64,000 nt of DNA from Clostridium sp031626875 (GCF_031626875.1 NZ_JANDMF010000010.1:56483-120482); one strand, 5' to 3'; counted from the stretch's first letter, positions 24,094 through 32,872 are shown. The notes: a model not told the origin generated them from the sequence alone. Numbers and translations: made by a program.

Positions 24094-26696
24094 TTGTTGA
24101 ATACCCCATCAATTACTTTTTTCTCTGCATCCGTTAATATTGCTTCTTCCAATTCAGGCTCTACAATTGCATAAACTTTCAATTCTTGCATTTTATCTTT
24201 GCTATATTCATCAAATTTCTTATTTACACCATCTAGCTTTATTTGTTTTGCAGATGCTTTTATTAAATAACCAGCCTTTGTTGCCTGTTTCTTAAAATCC
24301 TTTGCTTTTAGTGGAATAAGTTCTGCGGATCCTACAGTTTTTACAAACATATGAATCTGATTTATCATTTCAGTTGTTCTTATAAATAATCCTTCTTTTC
24401 TCTCCATAACTACATTTTCAAATCCATGAGCTCTTCCATCTTCAATCATGTTGTTATAAAGAACTATCATTTGTTCTATTATTGACTTTGTATCTTCTCC
24501 ACCATCCAAAATTTCATCTTTTATATTGGCTTGAATTAATTTTTCATATCCAATAAGTTTTTTATTTCCTAGTCCTTTTTGTTCAAGTAACACATTAAAT
24601 ATTTCAATTCCACTAGCTATATTAATTGCTGTTGTAAGTGGTCTGTTGTTTAATCCTGAAAATGATTGTCCTACTTTTTCTCTAATGGACTTATATTCTT
24701 CTACTGTCATATTTAAAACTATGTCTATTAGACTTCTTCCAAACTTATTTAATATATCTTCATGGTCAATAATCCATTTCATAGCATCTGAGCTGCTCTC
24801 AGTTCTCTCATTTTTTGAAAGATATACAATTGCACTTCTTTCGACAAGCGCCTTTTCTGAGTTGGGATAGCTTTCTTCTCCAGCAATTACTATTGGACGA
24901 CTAAACTGAAATTCTCTAGTTTTGAAGGATTTATCCCCTCTTACAACTGTTGTTCTATCATATAGGTTCCTTAGTGTTTCGCTGATTTTCTGTATTTTAA
25001 ATCTGTCTAGTGAACTTGGTTTAAATTCATCATATAAGGCTGAATAATTTCCGATACTGAGGTCATTGGTAAAGGCAAACGGTGTGATTAATCCAATAGA
25101 TTTTATGTCTTTTATAGGATAATTAAGTATAGGTGCTATTACATTAGCTAAGATTGTACTTTTTCCACTTCCACTTTCTCCAACCATCAAAAGATGATGT
25201 AACTTAACTTTGTTTTCTTTTGCTTGATGTACTGCTAAGTTATTGATTATTGTTCCAATAATAGTAAGCGATTTGTCAGGACCTATAAATCTAAATATGT
25301 GATTCCACAACTCTTCTAACTCTTCCTTGCTTATTTCATCTTTATCAATAATATTTATATCATTAGATTTATCAGATTTTTTAAAAGGATTAATTCCATC
25401 TTTTGAAATTGAACCTACTGGAGTTAGTAAGTGTAATTTATCTTCTACTGGCAAGAATTTAACTCCTTTATAAATTTCCTCATTTTCTATGGCCCAATAT
25501 TCATTAATCCATGCTCCAAGATCTACAACATTCTCTGTCTTACTACCTTTGAAATTTAAATCTATGGTACCTAAAAAATTTCTAAATGACTTTATATCAT
25601 CAAATATTCCTGATCTACCTATCTTTTCAATTACTTTTCCTGTTTTGCTCTTAAAAGTTAGTTTTATACCTTCTCTTTCTTCATCAACAAGTATCAGTCT
25701 ACTGGCTTCTAAAAGTTGAAAATCAGCAAATTGGACTTTTTTCTCGCTTATATTATCATCTTTTCCAGTAATAACAGTTCTATAAATTCCAGTAGAATCT
25801 TGCTGCAATTCAGATTTACTTTTTAGATCTAAACTTCTCTTAAAGGCATTTAGTAAATCATTTTTATCATGTCCACTTTCTATCCAGTCTGTAATATCTT
25901 TATTATCACCTAAATGCTTAAGTCCAGGTAAATTTACAATTCTAAATTCCTTAGCTGTTGGTTTTAATTCATATTTAATATGGTCCACATATTTCTTGCC
26001 TGCTTGCCCTGTATCACCTATAACTAAGATTCTCACATCATTATTCTTAAATATTTCTAAGTCCTTACAGCCCTTTATAGACGTTGATATATAGTCCCTA
26101 TTTTTAAATATAGAATTAATAGTATTAGCATCTTTCTCGCCTTCTACAATGACTATAGCCTTATTGGAGTTGATTCCTTGAATCACGTTATATAAATTGT
26201 ATGGAATCTCATCTGCTCCCCTTTTATTTATCACTTGTCCGTTTTCTATATGATAATAAGGAGTTTCTTTTTTACCATCAGATTTAATAAACTTTACTTT
26301 GTAATATAAAGGTTCATTGTTTTTATCTACAAAAGTAAATATGCCTAAAGGCTTGAACCCTTTTTTGTTATTTTCAAGTTGCCATTTGACAAAGTTTTTT
26401 ATTTTATCTTCTTCAATTTCTATTGCTGTCTTTTCTACATCTAGTCCTAAATACTCCCTAGCCGCTTTATGGTCCATGTTCTTAAACTTCATAATAAAGT
26501 CTATTGCATCACCTTGCTCACCGCTTGAAAAGTCCTTAAACTTCATCTTATTGGCATTACTGTCATAATAAACGCTAAAAGAAGGTGTTTTATCTTTACT
26601 AGAAAAAGGAGAATGTATTTTATTTTCTCTATTAAAAACTTCTAAAGTCTCCACTTCTATTAGTTCTTTTAAATCAATATCTTGTAGTTCTTTCAA
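24090..26696 (-). CDS. Phage primase-helicase (DNA replication protein)
   Basis: 868 residues. Residues 25-85 look like a primase zinc domain without its cysteines: HSPFSSKDKTPSFSVYY, KFKDFSSGEQGDAIDFIM. A Toprim-type segment follows (AIVIVEGEKDANTINSIF, 180-197; VIGDTGQAG, about 225-233). The C-terminal half is a helicase-like NTPase with Walker A GESGSGKS at 506-513 and Walker B SALYDEFKP at about 552-560. It is the main replication enzyme of the phage and lies close to the iteron region. Metal-free zinc domains occur in some phage primases. The exact family is not certain. Confidence 0.85.
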   Translation of the reverse strand: MKELQDIDLKELIEVETLEVFNRENKIHSPFSSKDKTPSFSVYYDSNANKMKFKDFSSGEQGDAIDFIMKFKNMDHKAAREYLGLDVEKTAIEIEEDKIKNFVKWQLENNKKGFKPLGIFTFVDKNNEPLYYKVKFIKSDGKKETPYYHIENGQVINKRGADEIPYNLYNVIQGINSNKAIVIVEGEKDANTINSIFKNRDYISTSIKGCKDLEIFKNNDVRILVIGDTGQAGKKYVDHIKYELKPTAKEFRIVNLPGLKHLGDNKDITDWIESGHDKNDLLNAFKRSLDLKSKSELQQDSTGIYRTVITGKDDNISEKKVQFADFQLLEASRLILVDEEREGIKLTFKSKTGKVIEKIGRSGIFDDIKSFRNFLGTIDLNFKGSKTENVVDLGAWINEYWAIENEEIYKGVKFLPVEDKLHLLTPVGSISKDGINPFKKSDKSNDINIIDKDEISKEELEELWNHIFRFIGPDKSLTIIGTIINNLAVHQAKENKVKLHHLLMVGESGSGKSTILANVIAPILNYPIKDIKSIGLITPFAFTNDLSIGNYSALYDEFKPSSLDRFKIQKISETLRNLYDRTTVVRGDKSFKTREFQFSRPIVIAGEESYPNSEKALVERSAIVYLSKNERTESSSDAMKWIIDHEDILNKFGRSLIDIVLNMTVEEYKSIREKVGQSFSGLNNRPLTTAINIASGIEIFNVLLEQKGLGNKKLIGYEKLIQANIKDEILDGGEDTKSIIEQMIVLYNNMIEDGRAHGFENVVMERKEGLFIRTTEMINQIHMFVKTVGSAELIPLKAKDFKKQATKAGYLIKASAKQIKLDGVNKKFDEYSKDKMQELKVYAIVEPELEEAILTDAEKKVIDGVFNK

Positions 26697-26710
26697 TCTT
26701 TCACCCCCTG

Positions 26711-26938
26711 TTAATCAAATCCGTTTAATATTTCATCTTGTGTCATTTCTCTGCCTATAGCTGCTTTAATTTCAATCATGAGTTTACTAAGTTGTTGCGT
26801 AACTTCATTGAATAAATTTAGATATTTTAGACACTCTTCTACTGTATGATACTTAAAATATTCTTCAGCTTTTTTATTTCTTTCTAAAAAATGATTGTAT
26901 TTTTCTTTTAGTCTAGTTATTTCATCTGCTGCTTGCAT
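26711..26938 (-). CDS. Small helical phage protein
   Basis: 75 residues, nearly all helix (DEITRLKEKYNHFLERNKKAEEYFKY), with an acidic-hydrophobic middle (VEECLKYLNLFNEVTQQLSKL). It starts directly after the Cys-rich gene and precedes the primase by 14 nt. Probably a replication accessory protein. No family recognised. Confidence 0.6.
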   Translation of the reverse strand: MQAADEITRLKEKYNHFLERNKKAEEYFKYHTVEECLKYLNLFNEVTQQLSKLMIEIKAAIGREMTQDEILNGFD

Positions 26939-27415
26939 TTAGTCCACCTTACTCCTATAGGCATATTTACAATTACCCATATCCTCCTCGCCTGAAAATT
27001 CTGGGATACATCGTTCTTCAAACTCATGGTATATTGCGCAGCTAGTACATTTCTTAATACAATTTTGGCAATTATAAAAAAGTATTAATTCTACTAATTT
27101 AAAATAATCTTTATTTTCTTCATATGAAGCTTCACAATCTGACTCCTTTTTCTTTGCATACTCTTCAGTTGCATTATAAATATCTAAATATATTCTTGAT
27201 CTCAAAGAATCTTTTTGTAATGCCTTTAATGCGCTAGGATTTAATCTATCCTTTATACTTTCTATTGACTTCTTAATAAATGTAAATCCTCGCTTTAAAT
27301 TAGCTTTTTCATCCTTGTTTAAAGTATTTCCATCTACTAGCATCATTGCATCAGTCATAAGATGTAAAGCTGATATTACTTGCTTTCTTTCTTCTGTATT
27401 TAAATAATCTTTCAT
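26939..27415 (-). CDS. Cys-rich phage protein (DUF5651-like)
   Basis: Start taken at ATG 27415, which overlaps the stop of the MazG-like gene; a TTG two codons earlier is also possible. About 158 residues, mainly helical, with a Cys cluster near the end (CQNCIKKCTSCAIYHEF, ERCIP, GNCKY) that could bind zinc or an Fe-S cluster. Proteins with YLNTEERKQVI at the start and such a tail are common in clostridial phages and are grouped under DUF5651 as I recall. Function unknown. Confidence 0.65.
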   Translation of the reverse strand: MKDYLNTEERKQVISALHLMTDAMMLVDGNTLNKDEKANLKRGFTFIKKSIESIKDRLNPSALKALQKDSLRSRIYLDIYNATEEYAKKKESDCEASYEENKDYFKLVELILFYNCQNCIKKCTSCAIYHEFEERCIPEFSGEEDMGNCKYAYRSKVD

Positions 27416-27693
27416 TACCAAACCACTCCTTTTAGTCTTTCAAGTTTGGCTTGCTTTATTTCATCAATTTTTGAATTATTATACATAAGTCTTAATTGAG
27501 TACACATGATTTCAACGTCTGCAATTTCTTCCTCAACATTGTGATTTTCTCCCCTAATGGATTTAGAAACAGCTTGAATAAGTTCTGAACACTCTTCCAT
27601 AACTACAACTTTTTGCATAGCTTGGCCAAAAGTATTAATAGCCTTTTTACAAATAACAACCTCAGTATCTTTATTCACTTTCTTTGTCCTCAC
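27415..27693 (-). CDS. MazG-like nucleotide pyrophosphohydrolase
   Basis: 92 residues with the all-alpha NTP-PPase motif: VVMEECSELIQAVSK, then VEEEIADVEIMCTQLR (EExxE and ExxD metal ligands). Known: such enzymes hydrolyse (d)NTPs or (p)ppGpp-type alarmones; phage versions may clean the dNTP pool or block host starvation signals. It overlaps the upstream gene by 23 nt. Confidence 0.8.
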   Translation of the reverse strand: MRTKKVNKDTEVVICKKAINTFGQAMQKVVVMEECSELIQAVSKSIRGENHNVEEEIADVEIMCTQLRLMYNNSKIDEIKQAKLERLKGVVW

Positions 27694-28153
27694 TTTCTAT
27701 ATACCATTTACCATTCTTGATAATATCTTGTATCTCATTTACACCACTAAATCTTGCTATAACTAACAGCATATCTTCTAACATCAAATAACTGCCGTTT
27801 TTAATAGTTTTTAATGCATTTTTGATATAGCAATCTGCATCATCATAATCAGTATCTAACAACATATCTTTTACTAATTCATGTTCAACCCTACACTTCT
27901 TGCCACTCTCAACCACTTCCATAAAGCTTGCTGGCTGTTGAATAGGTATAAATGTTGCATTAGATATAAAATCACTTACAACAATTTCAATATATGCCCT
28001 ATTGTCTACTACTAATTTTTTACTATCCTTCTTTCCAAATACCTCAATAACTTTAACGTTGTAAATATCCTTATTACCATCTTCATCAAAAACCTCAAAT
28101 ATTGTCCCTACTGGCATTTTCATTGCATCAATTATATTTAACTTTTTACTCAT
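27671..28153 (-). CDS. Phage protein of unknown function (160 aa)
   Basis: 160 residues, N-terminal half beta-rich (MPVGTIFEVFDEDGNKDIYN, KVIEVFGKKDSKKLVVDNRAY), C-terminal half helical (DYDDADCYIKNALKTIKNG). It abuts the ERCC4-nuclease gene and overlaps the MazG-like gene. No domain recognised. Position suggests DNA metabolism. Confidence 0.6.
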   Translation of the reverse strand: MSKKLNIIDAMKMPVGTIFEVFDEDGNKDIYNVKVIEVFGKKDSKKLVVDNRAYIEIVVSDFISNATFIPIQQPASFMEVVESGKKCRVEHELVKDMLLDTDYDDADCYIKNALKTIKNGSYLMLEDMLLVIARFSGVNEIQDIIKNGKWYIESEDKESE

Positions 28154-28777
28154 TTAACTTTCCTCACTTCCATATAAAATATCCTTAGCAATCATAGTTG
28201 CAACATCTTCACTCTCTGAATCTTCTAGTATAAATCCTTTATGCTTGAACAATGCATATACAAAAGCTTGCAAAGTATAATATATCTCGCTCCCCATGCA
28301 TTTTTTATCTACTGGAACTATAACTGTGTTATATTCAGCTTCAATTCCTTTTTTTATTCTTTGCATCAAAGTAAATGGATCATATTGACTTCTATAATTT
28401 CCATGTCTCAAATTTTCATGATACTTAGGATCTTCTACAAAAAAGAAATATCTAATATCATGCATATTCATATGAGCCAATTCTTTTTTTAATCTTGCTG
28501 CATCATCTTTTAGATTTCCTGCAATTTCATCTATATGTGCTTTCCTTTCTATAGCAATATCCCTATCAAAGTAAATATCAGCTGTAAACATATCTAGTGT
28601 TCCTTTTGGAATCATACATGTATAATCACCAAAGTCATTTTTTAGCCTTTTATATGAAATTCCTTTAGAATCAAAATAATCTAATATATGCTTGTTTTCC
28701 TGTTCTCTACTATCTACAATTACTACCATGTTATCTAAAGCTTTTTTAAGCTCTTTATCTGTAAATTTGTATCTCAT
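28154..28777 (-). CDS. ERCC4-type structure-specific nuclease
   Basis: 207 residues with the XPF/ERCC4 signature: VIVDSREQENKHILDYF, FGDYTC and AIERKAHIDEIAGNL (the ERKxxxD core). Known: these nucleases cut branched or flapped DNA in recombination and replication. With the Sak4-like ATPase and the SSB-like gene it forms a phage recombination module. Start lies 3 nt after the stop of the 54-residue Cys-rich gene. Confidence 0.88.
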   Translation of the reverse strand: MRYKFTDKELKKALDNMVVIVDSREQENKHILDYFDSKGISYKRLKNDFGDYTCMIPKGTLDMFTADIYFDRDIAIERKAHIDEIAGNLKDDAARLKKELAHMNMHDIRYFFFVEDPKYHENLRHGNYRSQYDPFTLMQRIKKGIEAEYNTVIVPVDKKCMGSEIYYTLQAFVYALFKHKGFILEDSESEDVATMIAKDILYGSEES

Positions 28778-28779
28778 AA

Positions 28780-28944
28780 TTACCTACTCCTATCGGCGAA
28801 TAGTATTGCTGTGCTGCCATACAAGATTTTTTCTTTTTTTTGCACTTTATTTTTGCCATAGCATGGTGCCTGGCCACTTAAAACAACTGGATTATCACAT
28901 TCTTTGTTTTTGTTTAACTTACAATTTTCATTTAAACATTTCAT
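28780..28944 (-). CDS. Small Cys-containing protein (54 aa)
   Basis: ATG at 28944 with GGAG 10 nt upstream. The product begins MKCLNENCKLNKNKECDNP, with four Cys in the first 28 residues (positions 3, 8, 16, 28), and a basic second half. Spacing suits one metal site. It ends 3 nt before the ERCC4 nuclease start, so it is in the same operon. Short Cys-rich proteins like this are frequent in Gram-positive phages; function unknown. Confidence 0.55.
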   Translation of the reverse strand: MKCLNENCKLNKNKECDNPVVLSGQAPCYGKNKVQKKEKILYGSTAILFADRSR

Positions 28945-29050
28945 AATCTCAGCTCCTTCTCACTTGATATTCATATGAGAAAAGGAGGTTATAACAATGG
29001 CGTTATTAGCTCCTATTTCTCTGTGTTTTTTTTGAATACTTAGTTATCCT

Positions 29051-29260
29051 TTAACAATTTGACCACGTTTGGCATTGTCCACTTTCATCTAAATAATTTA
29101 AACAATCTTTCTTATTAGTAAAATCTTCTGTCCATGCATCACCCGTTAAATTATCTACTGCCACATAAAAATCATTTTCTATAGTGTAAAAAGTACCTAA
29201 TGGTTTCCTTGTTTCTATAATCTTACTTATTTCTTCTTCACTAACTTTTTTATGTTTCAT
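29051..29260 (-). CDS. Small phage protein, unknown function (69 aa)
   Basis: 69 residues: helical start (KKVSEEEISKIIETRKPLG) and beta-rich core (TFYTIENDFYVAVDNLTGDAW), ending in two Cys (CQTWSNC). The core resembles small cargo proteins that follow SSB genes in clostridial phages. Starts 15 nt after the SSB-like stop. Confidence 0.55.
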   Translation of the reverse strand: MKHKKVSEEEISKIIETRKPLGTFYTIENDFYVAVDNLTGDAWTEDFTNKKDCLNYLDESGQCQTWSNC

Positions 29261-29275
29261 ATACTCACCACCCTT

Positions 29276-29851
29276 TTAGAAAGGCATGTCCCCGTCATCT
29301 ACTGGAGTAATATCGTCAAAAGCTCCATTACTACTATTTCCACTAGGATTTAATAATCTATCCTTTGGAATATCTACACCATTTTTAATATCTTCAACAG
29401 TTCTGAAATTGAAGCACTTAGTAGTAAATTTACTTTCTCCATAAGTATTTAAATACTCTTCTCTTCCGAATACTCCACCTATTAGCTTACCTGTAAGGCT
29501 TGTACAGAAGTTATCTCCCCATTGAACCTTAAATCCATTGTTGGACTTTTCTACGCTCTCTATGAAGGTCTTAAACCCTCTATTAGTATCACCATTAGCA
29601 TCCAATACCATTTGATAAACTATACAGCCCCATTTCTTATTTTCTCTAGTGTCGCTCTTGAATCTATCACCATAATATCCTGGTTGATTATCAGTTCTAT
29701 CAGTATCTAAGTAGATTCTAAGCATATCCTTACCTGAGTTTTTCGCCTTAGCTTCTTCTACTTTCTTAATAACACAAATGTGTCCTCCAAGTTCTAGTGG
29801 TGTAAACCCCTCAAATGCTTGTACGTTGTTATAATTCTTTGGCATATCCAT
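29276..29851 (-). CDS. SSB-like protein with acidic DDGDMPF tail (DUF669 type)
   Basis: 191 residues, OB-like beta-rich core (FTPLELGGHICVIKKVEEAK, DMLRIYLDTD, FNFRTVEDIKNG), a Ser/Asn/Gly-rich linker and the terminal DDITPVDDGDMPF. The acidic tail ending in Pro-Phe is the protein-binding tail of bacterial SSBs. The rest follows the DUF669 pattern found in phage recombination modules. It likely coats single-stranded DNA and recruits the partner recombinase or helicase. Position beside Sak4-like and ERCC4 genes supports this. Confidence 0.8.
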   Translation of the reverse strand: MDMPKNYNNVQAFEGFTPLELGGHICVIKKVEEAKAKNSGKDMLRIYLDTDRTDNQPGYYGDRFKSDTRENKKWGCIVYQMVLDANGDTNRGFKTFIESVEKSNNGFKVQWGDNFCTSLTGKLIGGVFGREEYLNTYGESKFTTKCFNFRTVEDIKNGVDIPKDRLLNPSGNSSNGAFDDITPVDDGDMPF

Positions 29852-29853
29852 AA

Positions 29854-30186
29854 TTAAAATTCTCCCTTCTTAGCTTTAATACTTATAGAATGTACATCAA
29901 TTTCTTTGTACAAATCTTTCATGTCTATATGATCTATTTCTTTTGCATTAACTTTTGTTACTGCACTTTCAACACTTTCTTTTACAAGTCCTTCACGCAT
30001 TGAATCAGCTATCTTTACAGTACCTTTTTCGCACTCATATTCAGTTAAATCATTTTGATTTAAAAATGTTTCAAGTTCTTCTTTTGCTCCTGTTATATAA
30101 GCTTTAATGTTCTTAGCTTCCTCTCTCTTTTCTAAGATGCAACCTATTATTTCGGTTGCTCTTTCTTTACTTATTTGTTGCTCCAT
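29854..30186 (-). CDS. Phage recombination-module protein, unknown function (about 110 aa)
   Basis: Start at ATG 30186 with GAGGATAAAAATC before it; the upstream ATG at 30207 lacks a ribosome site. Helical N-terminal half (ISKERATEIIGCILEKREEAKN) then a Lys/Asp-rich second half (HIDMKDLYKEIDVHSISIKA). The pattern of a long helix pair resembles phage Gp157/Gam-type proteins but no firm match is seen. Ends 2 nt before the SSB-like gene. Confidence 0.6.
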   Translation of the reverse strand: MEQQISKERATEIIGCILEKREEAKNIKAYITGAKEELETFLNQNDLTEYECEKGTVKIADSMREGLVKESVESAVTKVNAKEIDHIDMKDLYKEIDVHSISIKAKKGEF

Positions 30187-30219
30187 GATTTTTATCCTCA
30201 CTTTCACTTTTGAAGTTTT

Positions 30220-30495
30220 TTATTGTAATTTATCAACTTGTTTCATGAATCTATTTAACATATTGGCAAAATGTTTCTCATTGTCATATGGCGAACATTT
30301 TGGTAAGATTAGCTGAACTATGTCAAATTCAATTAAATATTTGAATTCAAATTCTTTTGTTTCAGGATATATCAAACAATTAATTATTGGTTTTGAATGG
30401 TCTTTTGATAAGAATTGATAATTCTTTCCTCCCAATGTAGCCCATAAAGTAAAACCTCGTTGCTCCATTAATTTTTCAATCTTATATTTGTCCAT
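30220..30495 (-). CDS. Small phage protein, unknown function (91 aa)
   Basis: 91 residues beginning MDKYKIEKLMEQRGFTLWAT, beta-rich middle (NYQFLSKDHSKPIINCLIYP), helical end (HFANMLNRFMKQVDKL). It follows the Sak4-like gene by 9 nt. Soluble, no motif recognised. Confidence 0.6.
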   Translation of the reverse strand: MDKYKIEKLMEQRGFTLWATLGGKNYQFLSKDHSKPIINCLIYPETKEFEFKYLIEFDIVQLILPKCSPYDNEKHFANMLNRFMKQVDKLQ

Positions 30496-30504
30496 TTTAA
30501 CCTC

Positions 30505-31146
30505 CTAAAACTCTTCCAAGGCTTTTAAAACATCAGCCATGTTATTATCTATTTCCATGTTTTCAAATGCTCCTAGTGGACTCTTAGCTGTACTAAAATT
30601 GCTTTGTGTTTCAAATATGTGTTTTCCATCAACACATTTAGCCAACAGAACAGTATTAAATTTACTTTCTAAAACAATCTTGTCCAACTTCTTTCCTGAC
30701 GTCTTAATCCTAGTCCACATATATCCATTTTCATTCATATCCGTTTGACTGTGACAAATAAATATAAATGTTAAATCATCCCTATAGGTAAGTGCATCAT
30801 CAACTACATTCCATACACAAGCTGCTAAATCCATCCACTTGTCATATCCCTTTTCTTTACTTCTTCTCATTTCATCAGCTACCATTGCACCATTAAGGGT
30901 ATCAATTACTACAGTTTTTACATGTGCTGCTTTATCATTGATATTTTTGCAAATTCCCCTTATTGTTAAAGGATCATCAGCTGCAATATAATTTTTATTT
31001 TCTACACTATATTGTTGTTTCCAACCTTTCCAACTAAGGCCTTTCTTGTCTGCATCTATAATATAAGTTGTCTTTGGGTCTAGTGTTCTAAGACTTGTTG
31101 TCTTTCCTGCTCCACTCTCTCCCATAATTCCGATTAGTTTACTCAT
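30505..31146 (-). CDS. Sak4-like RecA-fold ATPase (phage nucleotide-binding protein)
   Basis: 213 residues with Walker A GESGAGKTT at 9-17, Walker B TVVIDTLNGAM at about 79-89 and a late FIFICHSQTD sensor segment. This compact RecA/Sak4-type layout (AAA_24) is found next to SSB genes in Gram-positive phages. Known: Sak4 proteins help annealing or strand exchange in phage recombination. The ERCC4 nuclease and SSB-like gene downstream complete the module. Confidence 0.85.
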   Translation of the reverse strand: MSKLIGIMGESGAGKTTSLRTLDPKTTYIIDADKKGLSWKGWKQQYSVENKNYIAADDPLTIRGICKNINDKAAHVKTVVIDTLNGAMVADEMRRSKEKGYDKWMDLAACVWNVVDDALTYRDDLTFIFICHSQTDMNENGYMWTRIKTSGKKLDKIVLESKFNTVLLAKCVDGKHIFETQSNFSTAKSPLGAFENMEIDNNMADVLKALEEF

Positions 31147-31412
31147 TAGTTTTCCTCCTTCAGCACAGTAATTTCATATTCTCCATTAGTTACTGAATCT
31201 ATTGATATTTCTTTTTGGTTAATCTCATAATCATTTGTGTTGTAATAATAAAATGTTAATGCTAATGGATTAGCTCTTCCAATTAATCCATCTACATCTT
31301 GAGTTTTATATCCATCTGATATAGCAAATCGCTTTATATGAATTGCTTTTCCAGGTTTAAGTATTTCTGTATCAAATTGAGGTTTTTCAACCACGCCTAC
31401 TAATTTACTCAA
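31146..31412 (-). CDS. Small phage protein, unknown function (88 aa)
   Basis: 88 residues, beta-rich (LVGVVEKPQFDTEILKPGKA, IHIKRFAISDGYKTQDVDG). The stop codon overlaps the Sak4-like start by one or more bases, so the two are coupled. No motif recognised. Confidence 0.6.
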   Translation of the reverse strand: MSKLVGVVEKPQFDTEILKPGKAIHIKRFAISDGYKTQDVDGLIGRANPLALTFYYYNTNDYEINQKEISIDSVTNGEYEITVLKEEN

Positions 31413-31426
31413 TTTCTTTTCCCTCC

Positions 31427-31744
31427 TTAAAATGGCTCTGAAGCAAATCTATATTTATCTACTAATGCTTGCGCCTTTTCTTCATAGTTTTCTAATTGAT
31501 CCTTAAGCTCTTGATTTTCAAATGATAAAGCTAAACTTTCATTTTCCCATTCATCAGTAGTCTTTTCATGTAAATTTTTTAAAAGTGCATCAGGTAAATT
31601 ACTTAAGTCAAATGAATCAGCTGTAACTTGTAATATTAAATTCTCTTCTTGATAGAAAGCAATTGTAACTTCGTCATTGTGATGTGTTACTACTGGTTCT
31701 ACTTTCTTACCTTTGAAATTTATAAGGCATTGGACGTTACTCAT
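31427..31744 (-). CDS. Phage protein with coiled-coil tail (105 aa)
   Basis: 105 residues: beta-rich N-terminal half (VQCLINFKGKKVEPVVTHHN, VTIAFYQEENLILQVTAD) and a C-terminal coiled coil (ALSFENQELKDQLENYEEK). Coupled with the next gene upstream at 31744. Function unknown. Confidence 0.6.
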   Translation of the reverse strand: MSNVQCLINFKGKKVEPVVTHHNDEVTIAFYQEENLILQVTADSFDLSNLPDALLKNLHEKTTDEWENESLALSFENQELKDQLENYEEKAQALVDKYRFASEPF

Positions 31745-31995
31745 TAAATATTCACCTCTTTAATCCTGGAATCTAGTTCTTGTATTGTATTCTGAATCTG
31801 GTCTATTTCTAAAGCTAAATCATCAATTTCACTTTTAGCTTCTTCCACAGCTCCATCAATGTTTGATATTTGCTTTGTAAGTTTTAAATCATCAAATTTC
31901 CCATTTTCTCGAAATATGAAAATTTCTGACCTGAGCAAATCAAGTTCATTACTTATACTTTCTATTGCTTCCTTAACACTATTTGCAGTTGCCAT
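31744..31995 (-). CDS. Small coiled-coil phage protein (83 aa)
   Basis: 83 residues, almost entirely coiled coil (VKEAIESISNELDLLRSEIF, VEEAKSEIDDLALEIDQIQN), with no basic surface. Overlaps the following gene. Probably a structural or regulatory partner of it. Confidence 0.6.
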   Translation of the reverse strand: MATANSVKEAIESISNELDLLRSEIFIFRENGKFDDLKLTKQISNIDGAVEEAKSEIDDLALEIDQIQNTIQELDSRIKEVNI

Positions 31996-32006
31996 AAGCT
32001 CACCTC

Positions 32007-32273
32007 TTAATCTGTATAAACTATTGCTGTAAAATTACCATTTTCTATTGAAACCACTCCACCAAAACAAGTATTCCCTGAATCACAAATAAGCAATATA
32101 TCTAGTCCACTTAATTCTTTATCTATGATTTTTCCTTTATAAGTTTTTTGAGCATATCCAGTATTAACTGTTTCTATTTCAATACCCTCTCTATTTAGTT
32201 CCTTGTATCTTGCATATCTTTCATCTCTTAATTTTTCTTCATTCTCTTTGAATGCCCATCCACTAATATTCAT
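32007..32273 (-). CDS. Small phage protein, unknown function (88 aa)
   Basis: 88 residues: charged helical start (WAFKENEEKLRDERYARYKE) and a beta-rich C-terminal half (GYAQKTYKGKIIDKELSGLD, GGVVSIENGNFTAIVYTD). Small soluble protein of the early operon. Not a recognised family. Confidence 0.55.
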   Translation of the reverse strand: MNISGWAFKENEEKLRDERYARYKELNREGIEIETVNTGYAQKTYKGKIIDKELSGLDILLICDSGNTCFGGVVSIENGNFTAIVYTD

Positions 32274-32275
32274 GA

Positions 32276-32872
32276 TTACTTATCCTCCTTCTCAATTACT
32301 CTACTGGCCCACATATCAGCCCAATGTATAATCATATAAAGAGGTATTTCTTTACCTGTAATTTCATACTTTAATGGTCCGTATAACCCATTGTGATAAA
32401 GTATTGCAAAATTTTCATCTTCATCAAGTTCTATATATTCACTTGCAATTTGAATGCTTCTTATTTCGTGTGGTACATTCATAAGACTTGGATTAATCAT
32501 ATATGGCTTTGCAGAACTAACTTGTCCACTCTTTAAATAATTAGGTAAGTAACCCTCTTTTCCAAACTGTCCTATCTTGCCTATATCGTGAAGTCCTGCA
32601 GCTAAGATTACACTTTCTTTGTATTCATACCCCAAGGTATCAGCTAATCTAAGGGCCACATCTATAACATTAAGACTATGCTCTAAAAGTCCACCTTCTA
32701 TGCTTAAGTGATGTCCACCACTACAAGGACTTCTATAAAATCCTCTAGCTTCTAAGTGATTTAGCAACTTATCCATGCCTGCAACATGAGTTGAAAACAT
32801 TAACTCTTCAAATTTACTTTTATTAATCTTAATTTTTTCATTTAGCTTTGCAGCTAATTCTTGATTACTCAT
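32276..32872 (-). CDS. HD-domain phosphohydrolase
   Basis: Start at ATG 32872 (MSNQELAAKLNEK) with GGGGGAAG upstream, overlapping the end of the 32-residue gene. About 198 residues with the HD pattern: GGHHLSIEGGLLEHSLNVID, ILAAGLHDIGKIGQF and ATILYHNGL. The H...HD...H arrangement coordinates metals. Related enzymes include the YhaM 3'-5' exoribonuclease domain and nucleotide phosphohydrolases. Substrate is unknown; early position suggests action on nucleotides or RNA. Confidence 0.82.
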   Translation of the reverse strand: MSNQELAAKLNEKIKINKSKFEELMFSTHVAGMDKLLNHLEARGFYRSPCSGGHHLSIEGGLLEHSLNVIDVALRLADTLGYEYKESVILAAGLHDIGKIGQFGKEGYLPNYLKSGQVSSAKPYMINPSLMNVPHEIRSIQIASEYIELDEDENFAILYHNGLYGPLKYEITGKEIPLYMIIHWADMWASRVIEKEDK

